Assembly (NCBI RefSeq): GCF_029255145.1
Contig: NZ_JAPUVQ010000150.1
Coordinates: 26,727 to 90,726, forward strand
Length of the DNA: 64,000 bases
Reading direction: 5' to 3'
DNA from: Accumulibacter sp003538495
Lineage (GTDB): Bacteria; Pseudomonadota; Gammaproteobacteria; Burkholderiales; Rhodocyclaceae
Numbering within the stretch: position 1 is the stretch's first letter; each line of letters begins with the position of its first letter. The translations under genes were made by a program, and so were the position numbers. This document shows, in pieces, positions 34,129 to 42,802 of this stretch. The notes under the pieces are model-generated. The model worked only from the letters and a program-made list of their open reading frames with translations. It searched no databases and was not told where the DNA came from.

Positions 34129-34214
34129 TCGACTTTGCGCGCGGCTTCGGCCGACATGGCGAAACCGGAAAACGGCTGAAGACGGGCTCGGAAGCGCCGA
34201 CGCAGGAGAAAAGA

Positions 34215-34505
34215 ATGACAACAAGGCTTTTCGGCCTGATCAGGCTCGTCGATGCAGCGGCCTTCGACGAATACCGAAGCAGGGTCGGGACGACCGTGGA
34301 AAAATACGGGGGAATGGTCGTTCATCGGGGAACGCTGGCGCACTGCTACTGGAATGAACTCGGTTGCGGCGCTTTCGATGCTTTTGTCGAGCTTCAATTT
34401 CCGACACTGGCAGACGCCACCCGCTGGGCTAGCAGCGAGGATTACCAGAACTTGCTGCAAGTCCGCGAGCAAGCCATGCAGCTGACCCTGTTTGCAATCA
34501 ACTAG
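34215..34505 (+). CDS. Small DUF1330-like protein
   Basis: A 96-aa protein with a ferredoxin-like alpha/beta barrel pattern: FGLIRLVDAAAFDEYRSRVG, then VEKYGGMVVHRGTL, then AFDAFVELQFPTLADATRW and SEDYQNLLQVREQA. This order matches DUF1330 (dimeric alpha/beta barrel), although the ends differ. Function of the family is unknown. Ribosome site ggagaaaag. Confidence 0.7.
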   Translation: MTTRLFGLIRLVDAAAFDEYRSRVGTTVEKYGGMVVHRGTLAHCYWNELGCGAFDAFVELQFPTLADATRWASSEDYQNLLQVREQAMQLTLFAIN

Positions 34506-34885
34506 GCTGCGTTTGCCTGGCGCACCAGTTCGCACTCCACCTTCGCTGGCGACCACGCGCTCTTGCCGGAGCCGCTCCTCCTGGCCACTCGAGATGCGAT
34601 CTGCCGGGGCTTCCCGCGCTCGAACCGGAGCGGTACGAAAAGCCAATCGACGCCGCCGACATCGGCAAGCCTGACGAGCGGGTGCCGGAAGACCGGCAGG
34701 CGCATGTGACGGAGCAGGCGCGGTCATCGATCGTTCCCGACCCGGATCCGCATGAGCAGTTTCGCCACCTGAGCAGCCAACTGTTCGCCACGCAGAAGCC
34801 ACGAGGCTGCGACTGGCGCCCGCTCGAATAAAGCTGTATACCCAATTGCATTCGCTATCCACGCAACACCCGCAGGAGCAGCCCG
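34506..34885. other. 380-bp gap with a probable gene remnant
   Basis: No intact gene. The 3' two-thirds contain an open, coding-like frame without a usable start (listed as a pseudogene). The last 54 bp are AT-richer and probably carry the promoter and ribosome site of the nuclease gene. Confidence 0.5.
34598..34831 (+). pseudogene. Coding-like fragment without start codon
   Basis: One frame reads DLPGLPALEPERYEKPIDAA, continues through ADIGKPDERVPEDRQAHV and ends DWRPLE before TAA at 34829. Pro/Glu/Arg-rich but with plausible codon use and no ATG upstream; the 5' part could only continue by changing frame. I read it as the C-terminal end of a lost gene. No family recognised. Confidence 0.28.
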
Positions 34886-36019
34886 TTGGTCAGACTACTG
34901 CACACAGCCGACTGGCAGATCGGCAAGCTGTTCGGACAGTTCGACCGCGACGAGGCGGCGCTGCTCGCCGATGCGCGATTCAAGGCGGTCGAGCGACTGG
35001 CGAATCTGGCCAACGAGCAGCGTGTTGACCTGGTGCTGGTCGCCGGCGACATCTTCGACGCGCAGGCGGTTGCCGACCGGACCATCCACCGCCTGTTCAA
35101 CGCCATGGCGGGTTTTTCGGGGCGCTGGGTTCTGCTGCCGGGGAACCACGACGCCGCCCTGGCGGAATCGGTATGGACGCGCGCCGAGCGCCTGCAAGCG
35201 ATCGCCGGCAATGTCTCGCTGTGCCTGACACCCGAAACCCTGTTTCTGACCTCGCTCGGCGTCGCGATCCTGCCGGCGCCGCTGACCCAGCGCAACACCT
35301 TCAGCGATCTGACCGAGTGGTTCGCCAGCGCCCGGACACCGGCGGGAATGCTGCGAATCGGATTGGCGCACGGCAGCGTCCAGGGCATCCTCGCCGAAGC
35401 CGTCGACTCGGCCAATCCGATCGCCGCCGGCCGCGCCGAGCAGGCTGGCCTCGACTACCTCGCGCTTGGCGACTGGCACGGCACCCGGCGGGTGGACGCA
35501 CGCTGCTGGTACAGCGGCACTCCCGAGACCGACCGCTTCCGGGCCAACGACTCCGGCCAGGCGCTGCTCGTCGATCTGAGCGAGCCGCGAGCGCTGCCAA
35601 CGGTAAGAGCGATCGGCACCGGACGCCATCGCTGGCGCTCGGACAGCCAGGCACTGCAGGTGCCGAGCGACCTCGAAGCGCTGCTGCAGCGCATCGCCGG
35701 CTATGCCACGGACGACGTCGTGCAGCTCAGTCTCTCCGGGCAAACCGACCTGGCCGGCCAGCGGCGTCTTCGCGACGCCATCGGGCAAGCTCAGGGACGA
35801 GTCCATAGCCTGCTGGCCGACGTCTCGGCGCTGCGCCTCGAACCAACGTCCGAGGACATCGACGCGCTACAGGCCGACGGCTATCTCGCCGAGGTCGTCG
35901 CCGAACTGCGCGCGGCGCAGGAAGGGGCCGACGCGCAGACCGCCCGCGACGCGCTCAGCCTGCTCGCCGGAATCCTCGACGAGCGGCGCCGTGGCGCCAG
36001 TGCGAAGGGCGCGCCGTGA
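34886..36019 (+). CDS. Mre11/SbcD-like DNA repair nuclease
   Basis: A 377-aa calcineurin-type nuclease. Phosphoesterase motifs: LLHTADWQIGK (DxH variant with ADW), LVAGDIFDAQ (GD), LLPGNHDAAL (GNHD), LAHGSVQG and LGDWHGTRR (GxxH). It starts at TTG (MVRLLHTADWQ), which is rare; no better start fits. Its stop overlaps the downstream ATPase start (GTGA). The pairing with an SMC-like ATPase mirrors SbcDC and YhaO-YhaN. It probably cleaves abnormal DNA ends together with its partner. Confidence 0.92.
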   Translation: MVRLLHTADWQIGKLFGQFDRDEAALLADARFKAVERLANLANEQRVDLVLVAGDIFDAQAVADRTIHRLFNAMAGFSGRWVLLPGNHDAALAESVWTRAERLQAIAGNVSLCLTPETLFLTSLGVAILPAPLTQRNTFSDLTEWFASARTPAGMLRIGLAHGSVQGILAEAVDSANPIAAGRAEQAGLDYLALGDWHGTRRVDARCWYSGTPETDRFRANDSGQALLVDLSEPRALPTVRAIGTGRHRWRSDSQALQVPSDLEALLQRIAGYATDDVVQLSLSGQTDLAGQRRLRDAIGQAQGRVHSLLADVSALRLEPTSEDIDALQADGYLAEVVAELRAAQEGADAQTARDALSLLAGILDERRRGASAKGAP

Positions 36020-38670
36020 ACATCACCCGGATTCGCCTCGAACAGTTCAGGCAGGTCCGCCAGGCGCTGGAAATCGGCGATCTGCAAGCCGGCATCAACG
36101 TGTTCACCGGCCCCAATGAGGCCGGCAAGAGCACCATCGTCGCGGCGATTCGCGCCGCCTTCTTCGAGCGGCATCGGTCGAGCTGCGTCGACGACTTCCG
36201 CCCGTGGGGCGACTCGGCGGCGTCGCCGACCGTCGAACTGGATTTCACGATCGGCGGCGAAGATTACCGGCTCACCAAGAGCTTCCTCGGCAAGAAGCGT
36301 TGCGAATTGAGTGTCGGCACACAGGCGCTGGACGGCGACGACGCCGAAAACCATCTCGCCCGGCTGCTGGGATTCCAGCATGCGGCCAGAGGCGCCAGCA
36401 AGGCCGAGCACTGGGGCATCCCAGGCCTGCTGTGGATCGAGCAGGGCAGTGGGCAGGAAGTCGGGGAAGCGGTCAAGAACGCCACCGACCACCTGCGAAC
36501 GGCCCTGAACGACTCGCTCGGCGAAGTCGCCGGCGGTGGCGGCGACGAGGTGATGGCGGCGGTCGAAGCGGCGCGCAACGAACTGCTGACGGTGGCGAGA
36601 GCTGCGCCGCGGGGACCGTACGACGAAGCGCTCAAGCAGGCGAACTCGCTGGCGGGCGAACTCCGGGGCGTCGAAGCCGAGGTCGCCACTTACCACCAGA
36701 AAGTCGATGCGCTCGGATTGCTGCGCCGTGAACACGCGCGCGATGAAACCGAGAAGCCGTGGGCGCACTTCCGTGCACAGCAACAGGCGGCAAGCGACAA
36801 GCTCGATGTCATCGACCGCATCGAAGCCGCGCATGCCGCCGAAAAGCTGCGTGCGAACGGGCTCGATGCGCGAATCGAACTGCTGCGCGGCCAGATCGAT
36901 GGCTTCGCCGGCGAGCGGCACGCGGCCGAGACGCGCGCCGCCTTGAGGGAAACCGCCCGACAGGACCAGTCTGCAGCAGCCGCGCTGGTCGAGCACTGGC
37001 TGGCCCAACGCGCCGACGCAAGCGCTCGTTACGACGGCGCGCGCGAGACGTTGCGGCGGACTCGCCAGGAAGACACCCGCCGCAGCCTGACCCGGCAGTT
37101 CGACGAAATGCGATTGAAGATCGACAGCAGCGCCAGCGCGCTGGCCAGAGCCGACGCCGAACAGGCGACGCTCCTCGAACTGCAGCGGCAGGCAGCTGCC
37201 TCCGAGATCAAGCCCGCAGATCTTGAAACGCTGCGCGAGCAGCGTCGGCAAGGCAGCGAACTGCGGATCCGCCAGGCGGCCGCCGCGACGCGGCTGCATT
37301 TCGCGCTGGACGACGGTCGCCACATCACAGCCGGCGGCGAGTCGCTGGCCGGCACCGGCGACTTGCTGCTGATCGAGGCGACGACGGTAGTCGTGCCGGG
37401 ATTAGGCACGCTGCTGATCGAGCCAGGTGGCACCGACCTCGCACAACTCGGTCGTCAGGAGGGTGAAGTCGCCGACCGGCACGCCGCGCTGCTGCAGCGG
37501 CTGGGGCTGCCCTCGCTGGACGCCGCCGAAAGCCGCCAGCAGACGCACGCGCGGCACCTCGCCGAACTCGGGACGGCGGCAGCGACGCTCAAGGCGCTCG
37601 CCCCCAAAGGCATCGAGTCGCTGCGCAGCGAGCTGGCGGCGCTGCAGGCGCGCGGTGGGGAAATCGAAGCAGCGCTGCGCCAGTTGCCGCCGCTCGTCGA
37701 CCGCACGCCCGCGCCGGCCTCGGTCTCCGAGGCGGAAGCAGCCGAAGACGCTGCCGGGAAATCGCTCACCGCGATCAACGACAGTCTGCACGCCGCGCAA
37801 CTCGCCGCCGGCAACGCGCAGACCACCTTCGAAGCGGCGACACGCGAATTGGCCAGCGCCAGAGCCCTGCTCGACGCCCCCGACCGCGCCAAACGCGAAG
37901 CGACGGCAAATCGCGAGCTGACCGACGCGCGCGCCGAACGATACACCCTGAGCGGCCGGATCGAAGCACTGCGCCAGCAGGTCAGCGAAGCGCGTCCCGA
38001 GATCCTCAAGCAGGACGTCGAACGCTTTCGCAAGAGCGCCGAGCAACACGAAAAGAGTTTCAGCGAACGCCGCGACACGCTGATCCGGCTGGAAGTCGAA
38101 CTCCAGGCAGCCGGTGCGCAAGGGCTCGAGGAACGCCGCGCCGAGCTGACTCGCGACCTGGCGCAGGCGCAACGCCGCGCCGAGGAACTGCGTCGCCGCG
38201 CGACGGCGCTCGACCACCTGCTGACGCTGTTGCGCGACAAGCGTCGGGCGCTGACCAGAAGGCTGCAGGCGCCGCTGCAGAAACACCTGAACCGCTACCT
38301 GCAGCTGTTGTTCCCGCAGGCCAGCCTGGAAATCGACGAGAATCTCAGCCCGGGGCCGCTGACGCGGATCGGCGCCAGCGGCAGCGAGTCGAGCGCCTTC
38401 GACAACCTGAGCTTCGGTGCGCGCGAGCAGATGGGCCTGATCAGCCGGCTGGCGTACGCCGACCTGCTGCAGGAAGCCGGCCGCCCGACACTGATCATCC
38501 TCGACGATGCGCTGGTGCACAGCGACGACGATCGCCGGGCGCAGATGAAGCGCGTGCTCTTCGACGCCGCAACGCGGCACCAGATCCTGCTGTTCACCTG
38601 CCATCCGGCCAACTGGCGAGACCTTGGCGTTGGCGCGCGGTCGTTGCAGGCGATCGGGGCGGCGAGCTGA
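36016..38670 (+). CDS. SMC/Rad50-like ATPase, YhaN type, partner of the Mre11-like nuclease
   Basis: An 884-aa ATPase. The Walker A motif is FTGPNEAGKSTIVAAI at about residue 34, followed by FLGKKRCELSVG. Long coiled coils follow (about residues 190-760). The C-terminal head has an ABC-like signature (NLSFGAREQMGLISRL) and Walker B LIILDDALVHSDDDR with an Asp-Asp pair. There is no CxxC zinc hook in the coiled coil, unlike true SbcC/Rad50. A GTG start lies in the end of the nuclease gene. It probably forms a DNA-end processing complex, though a role against foreign DNA cannot be excluded. Confidence 0.9.
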   Translation: MNITRIRLEQFRQVRQALEIGDLQAGINVFTGPNEAGKSTIVAAIRAAFFERHRSSCVDDFRPWGDSAASPTVELDFTIGGEDYRLTKSFLGKKRCELSVGTQALDGDDAENHLARLLGFQHAARGASKAEHWGIPGLLWIEQGSGQEVGEAVKNATDHLRTALNDSLGEVAGGGGDEVMAAVEAARNELLTVARAAPRGPYDEALKQANSLAGELRGVEAEVATYHQKVDALGLLRREHARDETEKPWAHFRAQQQAASDKLDVIDRIEAAHAAEKLRANGLDARIELLRGQIDGFAGERHAAETRAALRETARQDQSAAAALVEHWLAQRADASARYDGARETLRRTRQEDTRRSLTRQFDEMRLKIDSSASALARADAEQATLLELQRQAAASEIKPADLETLREQRRQGSELRIRQAAAATRLHFALDDGRHITAGGESLAGTGDLLLIEATTVVVPGLGTLLIEPGGTDLAQLGRQEGEVADRHAALLQRLGLPSLDAAESRQQTHARHLAELGTAAATLKALAPKGIESLRSELAALQARGGEIEAALRQLPPLVDRTPAPASVSEAEAAEDAAGKSLTAINDSLHAAQLAAGNAQTTFEAATRELASARALLDAPDRAKREATANRELTDARAERYTLSGRIEALRQQVSEARPEILKQDVERFRKSAEQHEKSFSERRDTLIRLEVELQAAGAQGLEERRAELTRDLAQAQRRAEELRRRATALDHLLTLLRDKRRALTRRLQAPLQKHLNRYLQLLFPQASLEIDENLSPGPLTRIGASGSESSAFDNLSFGAREQMGLISRLAYADLLQEAGRPTLIILDDALVHSDDDRRAQMKRVLFDAATRHQILLFTCHPANWRDLGVGARSLQAIGAAS

Positions 38671-38868
38671 CTGCGGCCGGCCTCGTCCGTTAAGGCGATC
38701 TACAGGCGGTCGCCTGAAGATCAACGCGGCCGCGTCCCAGCAGCAGGGACAGCGGGCGCGTCGGCCGGATCGGAGCGCAGCGAAGCAAAAAACGCTCTGC
38801 CGACGACCCCAGCTTCCCGATCGCCAGACAGCCGCCAGTTGACGGCCAAGGCCGGTACAATGAGCACG

Positions 38869-38894
38869 CGACAATCGAAGCACGAAAATTGTCG
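38869..38894. promoter_or_regulatory. Inverted repeat upstream of the VapB-like ORF
   Basis: CGACAAT at 38869-38875 and ATTGTCG at 38888-38894 form perfect 7-bp arms separated by 12 bp, about 45 bp before the small antitoxin-like ORF. Antitoxins of this type usually bind such repeats to autoregulate, so this may be a leftover operator. Confidence 0.45.
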
Positions 38895-38938
38895 TCACAT
38901 GATGCTATTCTCGGCGAGCTGGCAAGAAGGAGAAGCCC

Positions 38939-39052
38939 ATGCGGACCACCCTGGCACTCGATGATGAATGGCTCGCCCGTGCCCGATCAGGCCTTGGGCA
39001 TGCGTCACGATGTGACCCCAGCGTCGTGACCAGCAACGCAGGGCGCTCCTGA
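38939..39052 (+). pseudogene. Truncated VapB-like antitoxin ORF
   Basis: A 37-codon ORF with an AAGGAG ribosome site. The first 15 residues (MRTTLALDDEWLARA) match the ribbon-helix-helix-like start of VapB antitoxins (MRTTLxLDDxLLAxA). The remainder (GLGHASRCDPSVV) does not, and no VapC toxin follows. The stop overlaps the ATG of the lytic transglycosylase (TGATG). It looks like a toxin-antitoxin remnant that now acts as a leader cistron, or just decay. Confidence 0.45.
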
Positions 39053-39810
39053 TGCGGATCGCCTGTCGTGTTCTCGCGCTTTCGCTCAGCCTCATTTCGG
39101 CGAGCGCCCAGGCCAGCATTTATGGTTACGTCGACGAGCAAGGCGTGGCGCATCTTGCCACCGAGAAGATCGATTCGCGCTACAAGCTGTTTTCGCGCGG
39201 CAATGCACTGCAGTCGTCTTCATCGCTGGAAATCGGTGCCGAAACGCCCGAACTGTTGCGCTATTTGTCCAAACATCCAAACCTGAAGAAGCTCGAACCC
39301 TTGCTCAAAGCGGCGGGCAACGAATTCGCCGTCGATTCCGCCTTGCTCAAGGCAGTCATGGCGGCGGAATCGGGCTTCAAACCCGACGCGATCTCCGCCA
39401 AGGGAGCCATTGGCCTGATGCAAGTCATGCCCGCCACTGCCGAGCGCTATGGCTTGCGCGGCGACAAGCAGAAGACCCTTGAGCAAAAGCTGGCCGACCC
39501 TGAAACCAATATCCGTTTGGGCGCACGTTACCTGCGTGACCTTCAGCGCATGTTTCCAAATCAGCAAGATCTGGTGCTGGCTTCCTACAATGCCGGCGAA
39601 GGCGCCGTCCAGCAATACAACAACACCATTCCGCCGTATCCAGAGACTCGCAGTTACGTGAAACTGGTCACGCAGATCTACCAGTTGTATCAACCCAGGG
39701 CTCCGACACCAAGATTCCAAACCATCAGGCTCTCCACTACTGGAAGCACGGGCAGGCGCCTTTACATGACCATTCCCGGACAAACGGCACCAGCGGCCAG
39801 GCTTGACTAA
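39052..39810 (+). CDS. Lytic transglycosylase with SLT domain
   Basis: A 252-aa exported protein. Signal peptide about residues 1-22 (CRVLALSLSLISASAQA), then a DUF4124-like segment (SIYGYVDEQGVAHLATE), then an SLT domain from about residue 95 with catalytic Glu in VMAAESGFKPDAISAKGAIG, LMQVMPATAERYGL and LASYNAGEGAVQQYN. It cleaves peptidoglycan glycan strands with anhydro-muramyl formation. It occupies the place directly upstream of tolB, where tolQRA is often found. Confidence 0.93.
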   Translation: MRIACRVLALSLSLISASAQASIYGYVDEQGVAHLATEKIDSRYKLFSRGNALQSSSSLEIGAETPELLRYLSKHPNLKKLEPLLKAAGNEFAVDSALLKAVMAAESGFKPDAISAKGAIGLMQVMPATAERYGLRGDKQKTLEQKLADPETNIRLGARYLRDLQRMFPNQQDLVLASYNAGEGAVQQYNNTIPPYPETRSYVKLVTQIYQLYQPRAPTPRFQTIRLSTTGSTGRRLYMTIPGQTAPAARLD

Positions 39811-40142
39811 GCCCTAGCGACAGCTCGCGTCGTTCGGCTTCCGGCAGCGGATCTTCTCCCCCTCGTCACGGGGACGGGTCGCCCTGGGTGAGAAATGCGA
39901 TTTTGTCACTTATTGCAGAAGCCCTGACCAAGAAGGCGAAAGTCGAGAGCTGACACCACTCGTCGGGACAGTTGGCCGAGCGCTTTGCCTGGTTGGCGCA
40001 TTCGCCCGAGGTCGGCTGGATATCTACCGCGGTCGGGTACAAGGTTGAGGCGATTGCCCTGAAGATCACGTTTCGTTACAAATCCAAGCCATGCAAAGGC
40101 GATATAATCGCGAATTCTGAACCGCTGAACCGGACTCTCGCC
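39811..40142. other. 332-bp gap upstream of tolB
   Basis: No gene is supported. A C-rich/G-rich complementary pair (CCCC at about 39860, GGGG at about 39870) may end the transglycosylase transcript. The last 60 bp become AT-richer and hold a perfect -10 box. The frame upstream of tolB stays open here but shows no signal peptide or family feature. Confidence 0.5.
40103..40108 (+). promoter_or_regulatory. -10 box TATAAT upstream of tolB
   Basis: A perfect TATAAT, 35 bp before the tolB ATG, in an AT-rich pocket. No good -35 box lies 16-18 bp upstream, so the promoter is tentative. It would let tolB-pal-cpoB be transcribed separately from the transglycosylase. Confidence 0.4.
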
Positions 40143-41432
40143 ATGTTAAGAATGCTGCTTGAACTCGGTCGCATCAGCCTGTTGGCGGTCGTCCTGGCCT
40201 TGCTGCAGGTTCCGGCGCACGCCGAACTGACCATCGAAATCACCGGCGCCGGCGCCAACCGCATTCCGGTGGCGATCGCCGATTTTGGTGGTGATCCGGC
40301 TGCGGCACGGATCGTGACTTCGGTGGTGCGTGCGGACCTTGAACGTAGCGGTCTGTTCAAGATGGTCGACGCCAGCGGTCTGCCGATGACCGAAACCTCG
40401 ACTCCTCCGTTCGAAGACTGGAAAAGCAGGGGCGCCGACGCGCTGGCCGCCGGCAGCATCGGCACCAGCCCCGACGGCCGCCAGGAGGCCCGCTTCCGAC
40501 TGTACGACGTCAACAAGCAGAGCGTACTGGGCGGTTCTGCCTTCGTCACTTCGCGGACGATGCTGCGCGCCGCCGGCCACCGAATTGCCGACATGATCTA
40601 CGAAAAGCTGACCGGCGAGCCCGGGGTCTTCTCGACGCGTATCGCCTACGTGGTCCGGGTCAGCGGAACGCGCTACGAACTGCACATTGCCGACGCGGAC
40701 GGACAGAACTCCCAGGCCGCGCTGATTTCCAAGGAACCGATCATCTCGCCTTCCTGGTCGCCGGATGGCAGCCGCCTGGCTTACGTTTCCTTCGAGAACA
40801 AGAAGCCGGTGGTCTACGTTCATTCGCTGGCATCTGGAAAACGGATCGTCGTAGCCAACTTCAAGGGCTCCAACTCGGCGCCGACGTGGTCGCCCGACGG
40901 CCGCCGGCTGGCGGTGGTGCTGAGCAAGGATGGTGGCTCGCAAATCTTCACGGTCAGCGCCGATGGCTCGGGAGCGCAACGCCTGACCACCGCCAACGCG
41001 ATCAACACCGAGCCGCAGTATTCGCCGGACGGACAATCGGTCTACTTCACGTCGGACCGTGGTGGCAGCCCGCAGATCTACCGCGTTGGTGTCGGCGGTG
41101 GCGACCCGCAGCGAGTGAGTTTCGAAGGCAGCTACAACGTGACGCCGCGGATCTCGCCCGATGGCAAGACGATGGCCTTCATCAGCCGGCGTGATGGCGG
41201 TTTTCGCCTGAGCGTGATGGACCTGGCCAGCAGGCAGGTGCAAGTGATTACCGATTCGCAAAAAGACGAATCGCCGACCTTCGCCCCGAACGGGCGGATG
41301 ATTCTGATCGCCACAGAAGCCGGTGGCCGTGGGGTGCTATCGGCGGTCTCGGTCGATGGTCGTATCAAGCAACGGCTTTCGGTGACGGCGGGTGACGTCC
41401 GCGAGCCGGCGTGGGGACCCTTCAACAAATAA
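40143..41432 (+). CDS. tolB: Tol-Pal system protein TolB
   Basis: A 429-aa periplasmic beta-propeller protein that binds Pal and TolA and helps outer-membrane constriction. Signal peptide at about residues 1-28 (LLAVVLALLQVPAHA). The N-terminal domain is IPVAIADFGGDPAAARIVTS; the propeller has repeated PSWSPDGSRLAYVS, PTWSPDGRRLAVVL, PQYSPDGQSVYFTSDRGG and PRISPDGKTMAFIS blades. The ATG at 40143 is chosen because the signal peptide starts there. It heads tolB-pal-cpoB; tolQ, tolR and tolA are not upstream. Confidence 0.96.
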   Translation: MLRMLLELGRISLLAVVLALLQVPAHAELTIEITGAGANRIPVAIADFGGDPAAARIVTSVVRADLERSGLFKMVDASGLPMTETSTPPFEDWKSRGADALAAGSIGTSPDGRQEARFRLYDVNKQSVLGGSAFVTSRTMLRAAGHRIADMIYEKLTGEPGVFSTRIAYVVRVSGTRYELHIADADGQNSQAALISKEPIISPSWSPDGSRLAYVSFENKKPVVYVHSLASGKRIVVANFKGSNSAPTWSPDGRRLAVVLSKDGGSQIFTVSADGSGAQRLTTANAINTEPQYSPDGQSVYFTSDRGGSPQIYRVGVGGGDPQRVSFEGSYNVTPRISPDGKTMAFISRRDGGFRLSVMDLASRQVQVITDSQKDESPTFAPNGRMILIATEAGGRGVLSAVSVDGRIKQRLSVTAGDVREPAWGPFNK

Positions 41433-41474
41433 GGCTGCGTTCTTAATGCCAATTTTCTGCAGGAGATTTTGCTA

Positions 41475-41999
41475 ATGAAACAACTCTTTATTCCGGCCGT
41501 TCTGGCCCTTCTGCTGGCCGCCTGCAGCTCGACGCCCGACAAGGATCAAGCCGGCGGTGCGCCGGTCGAGACGCGAGGGGGGCCTGGCGTGGCGACGGTC
41601 ACCGCGCCAGGCGTCGATAGCCGGAACCTGCCTGCGGTCCTCACGGACCCGAAGAGCATCCTGTCGAAGCGCAGCGTCTACTTCGACTACGACAACTACG
41701 AAGTGAAGGCCGAGTACAAGGATCTGGTGGCGGCGCACGGCAAATTCCTCTCCGAGAACCGTCAGTTCAAGATGCTGATCCAGGGCAACACCGACGAACG
41801 CGGCAGTCGCGAATACAACCTCGCGCTGGGCCAGAAGCGCGCCGACGCGGTCAAGAACATGCTGGCCTTGCTTGGCGCCCGCGAGGACCAGCTTGAGGCA
41901 GTCAGCCTCGGCGAGGAGAAACCGAAGAACGAAGGCCACAACGATGCCGCGTGGAGCGAGAACCGGCGCGCCGACATGCTGTACAACGGCGAATTCTAG
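41475..41999 (+). CDS. pal: Peptidoglycan-associated lipoprotein Pal
   Basis: A 174-aa outer-membrane lipoprotein. The lipobox LLAACSS gives an acylated Cys at about residue 16. The OmpA-like peptidoglycan-binding domain covers about residues 70-174 (SVYFDYDNYEVKAEY, IQGNTDERGSREYNLALGQKRA). The ATG at 41475 has an aggag site; a TTG two codons earlier is less likely. The cpoB start lies one base after its stop. Confidence 0.96.
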   Translation: MKQLFIPAVLALLLAACSSTPDKDQAGGAPVETRGGPGVATVTAPGVDSRNLPAVLTDPKSILSKRSVYFDYDNYEVKAEYKDLVAAHGKFLSENRQFKMLIQGNTDERGSREYNLALGQKRADAVKNMLALLGAREDQLEAVSLGEEKPKNEGHNDAAWSENRRADMLYNGEF

Positions 42000-42000
42000 G

Positions 42001-42798
42001 ATGTCGGGGACGGTGACCGCTCGCTGGCCGGGGAGACCTCGCGTTCTCGGAATTGCCCTGCTGCTTGGCGCACTCGGCGCGCAGCAGGCGAATGCCGGCC
42101 TGTTCGACGACGAAGAGGCTCGGCGCCAGATCAACGATCTGGCGATCAAGAGCAACGAACGCCTTGACACCACCGCCAAGGCACAGATGGAACTGGCCAA
42201 CCAGATTCAGGCGCTGCGCGACGAAGCCGCTCGCCTGCGCGGACAGGTCGAAACCCTGAGCTACGAGCTGGAGGCGGCCAAAAAGCGGCAACAGGACTTC
42301 TACGTCGACCTCGACGGCCGTCTGCGCAAGATCGAAACGCCTGCGCCGGCCAGGGTGGACGCCAAGCCGGTCGACGAAGGCAGTCCCGCGCCGGCCACCG
42401 AGGCACCCCGGAAAGTCGCCAGCGACCCCGCAGCCGAGACGCGTGAGTACGAGGCGGCGCTCAACCTGTTCAGGGCCAACAAGCTCAAGGAAGCTGCGAC
42501 GGCTTTCGAAGCCTTCGCCAAGGCGCATCCGGACAGCACCCTGACGCCGAACGCGTACTATTGGCTGGGCAACGCCCATTACGCGCTGCGTGACTGCCGC
42601 AAGACGATTGACGCGCAGCGGGTGGTGGTCGGCAAATGGCCGACACACGCCAAGGCCCCCGATGCGCTGCTCAATGTCGCGACCTGCCAGCAGGAACTGG
42701 GCGACAGCAAGAGCGCACGGACGACGCTGGAAGCGCTGCTGGCCAAGTATCCGGAGAGCTCGGCGGCGACCGCGGCCAAGCAGCGACTGAAAAAATAG
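42001..42798 (+). CDS. cpoB: Cell division coordinator CpoB (YbgF)
   Basis: A 265-aa periplasmic protein. Signal peptide ends near ANAGLF at residue 33. An N-terminal coiled coil (about 35-100, trimerisation) is followed by three TPR-like repeats (about 145-265: YEAALNLFRANKLKEAATAF, YYWLGNAHYALRDCRKTI, LNVATCQQELGDSKSAR). In E. coli it links PBP1B and the Tol system at the septum. The gene starts just after pal and ends 4 bp before queE. Confidence 0.94.
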   Translation: MSGTVTARWPGRPRVLGIALLLGALGAQQANAGLFDDEEARRQINDLAIKSNERLDTTAKAQMELANQIQALRDEAARLRGQVETLSYELEAAKKRQQDFYVDLDGRLRKIETPAPARVDAKPVDEGSPAPATEAPRKVASDPAAETREYEAALNLFRANKLKEAATAFEAFAKAHPDSTLTPNAYYWLGNAHYALRDCRKTIDAQRVVVGKWPTHAKAPDALLNVATCQQELGDSKSARTTLEALLAKYPESSAATAAKQRLKK

Positions 42799-42802
42799 GC
42801 GG

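Noticed and set aside
39972..40142. Upstream extension of tolB
   Set aside because: The signal peptide begins at ATG 40143 and the -10 box lies inside the extension.
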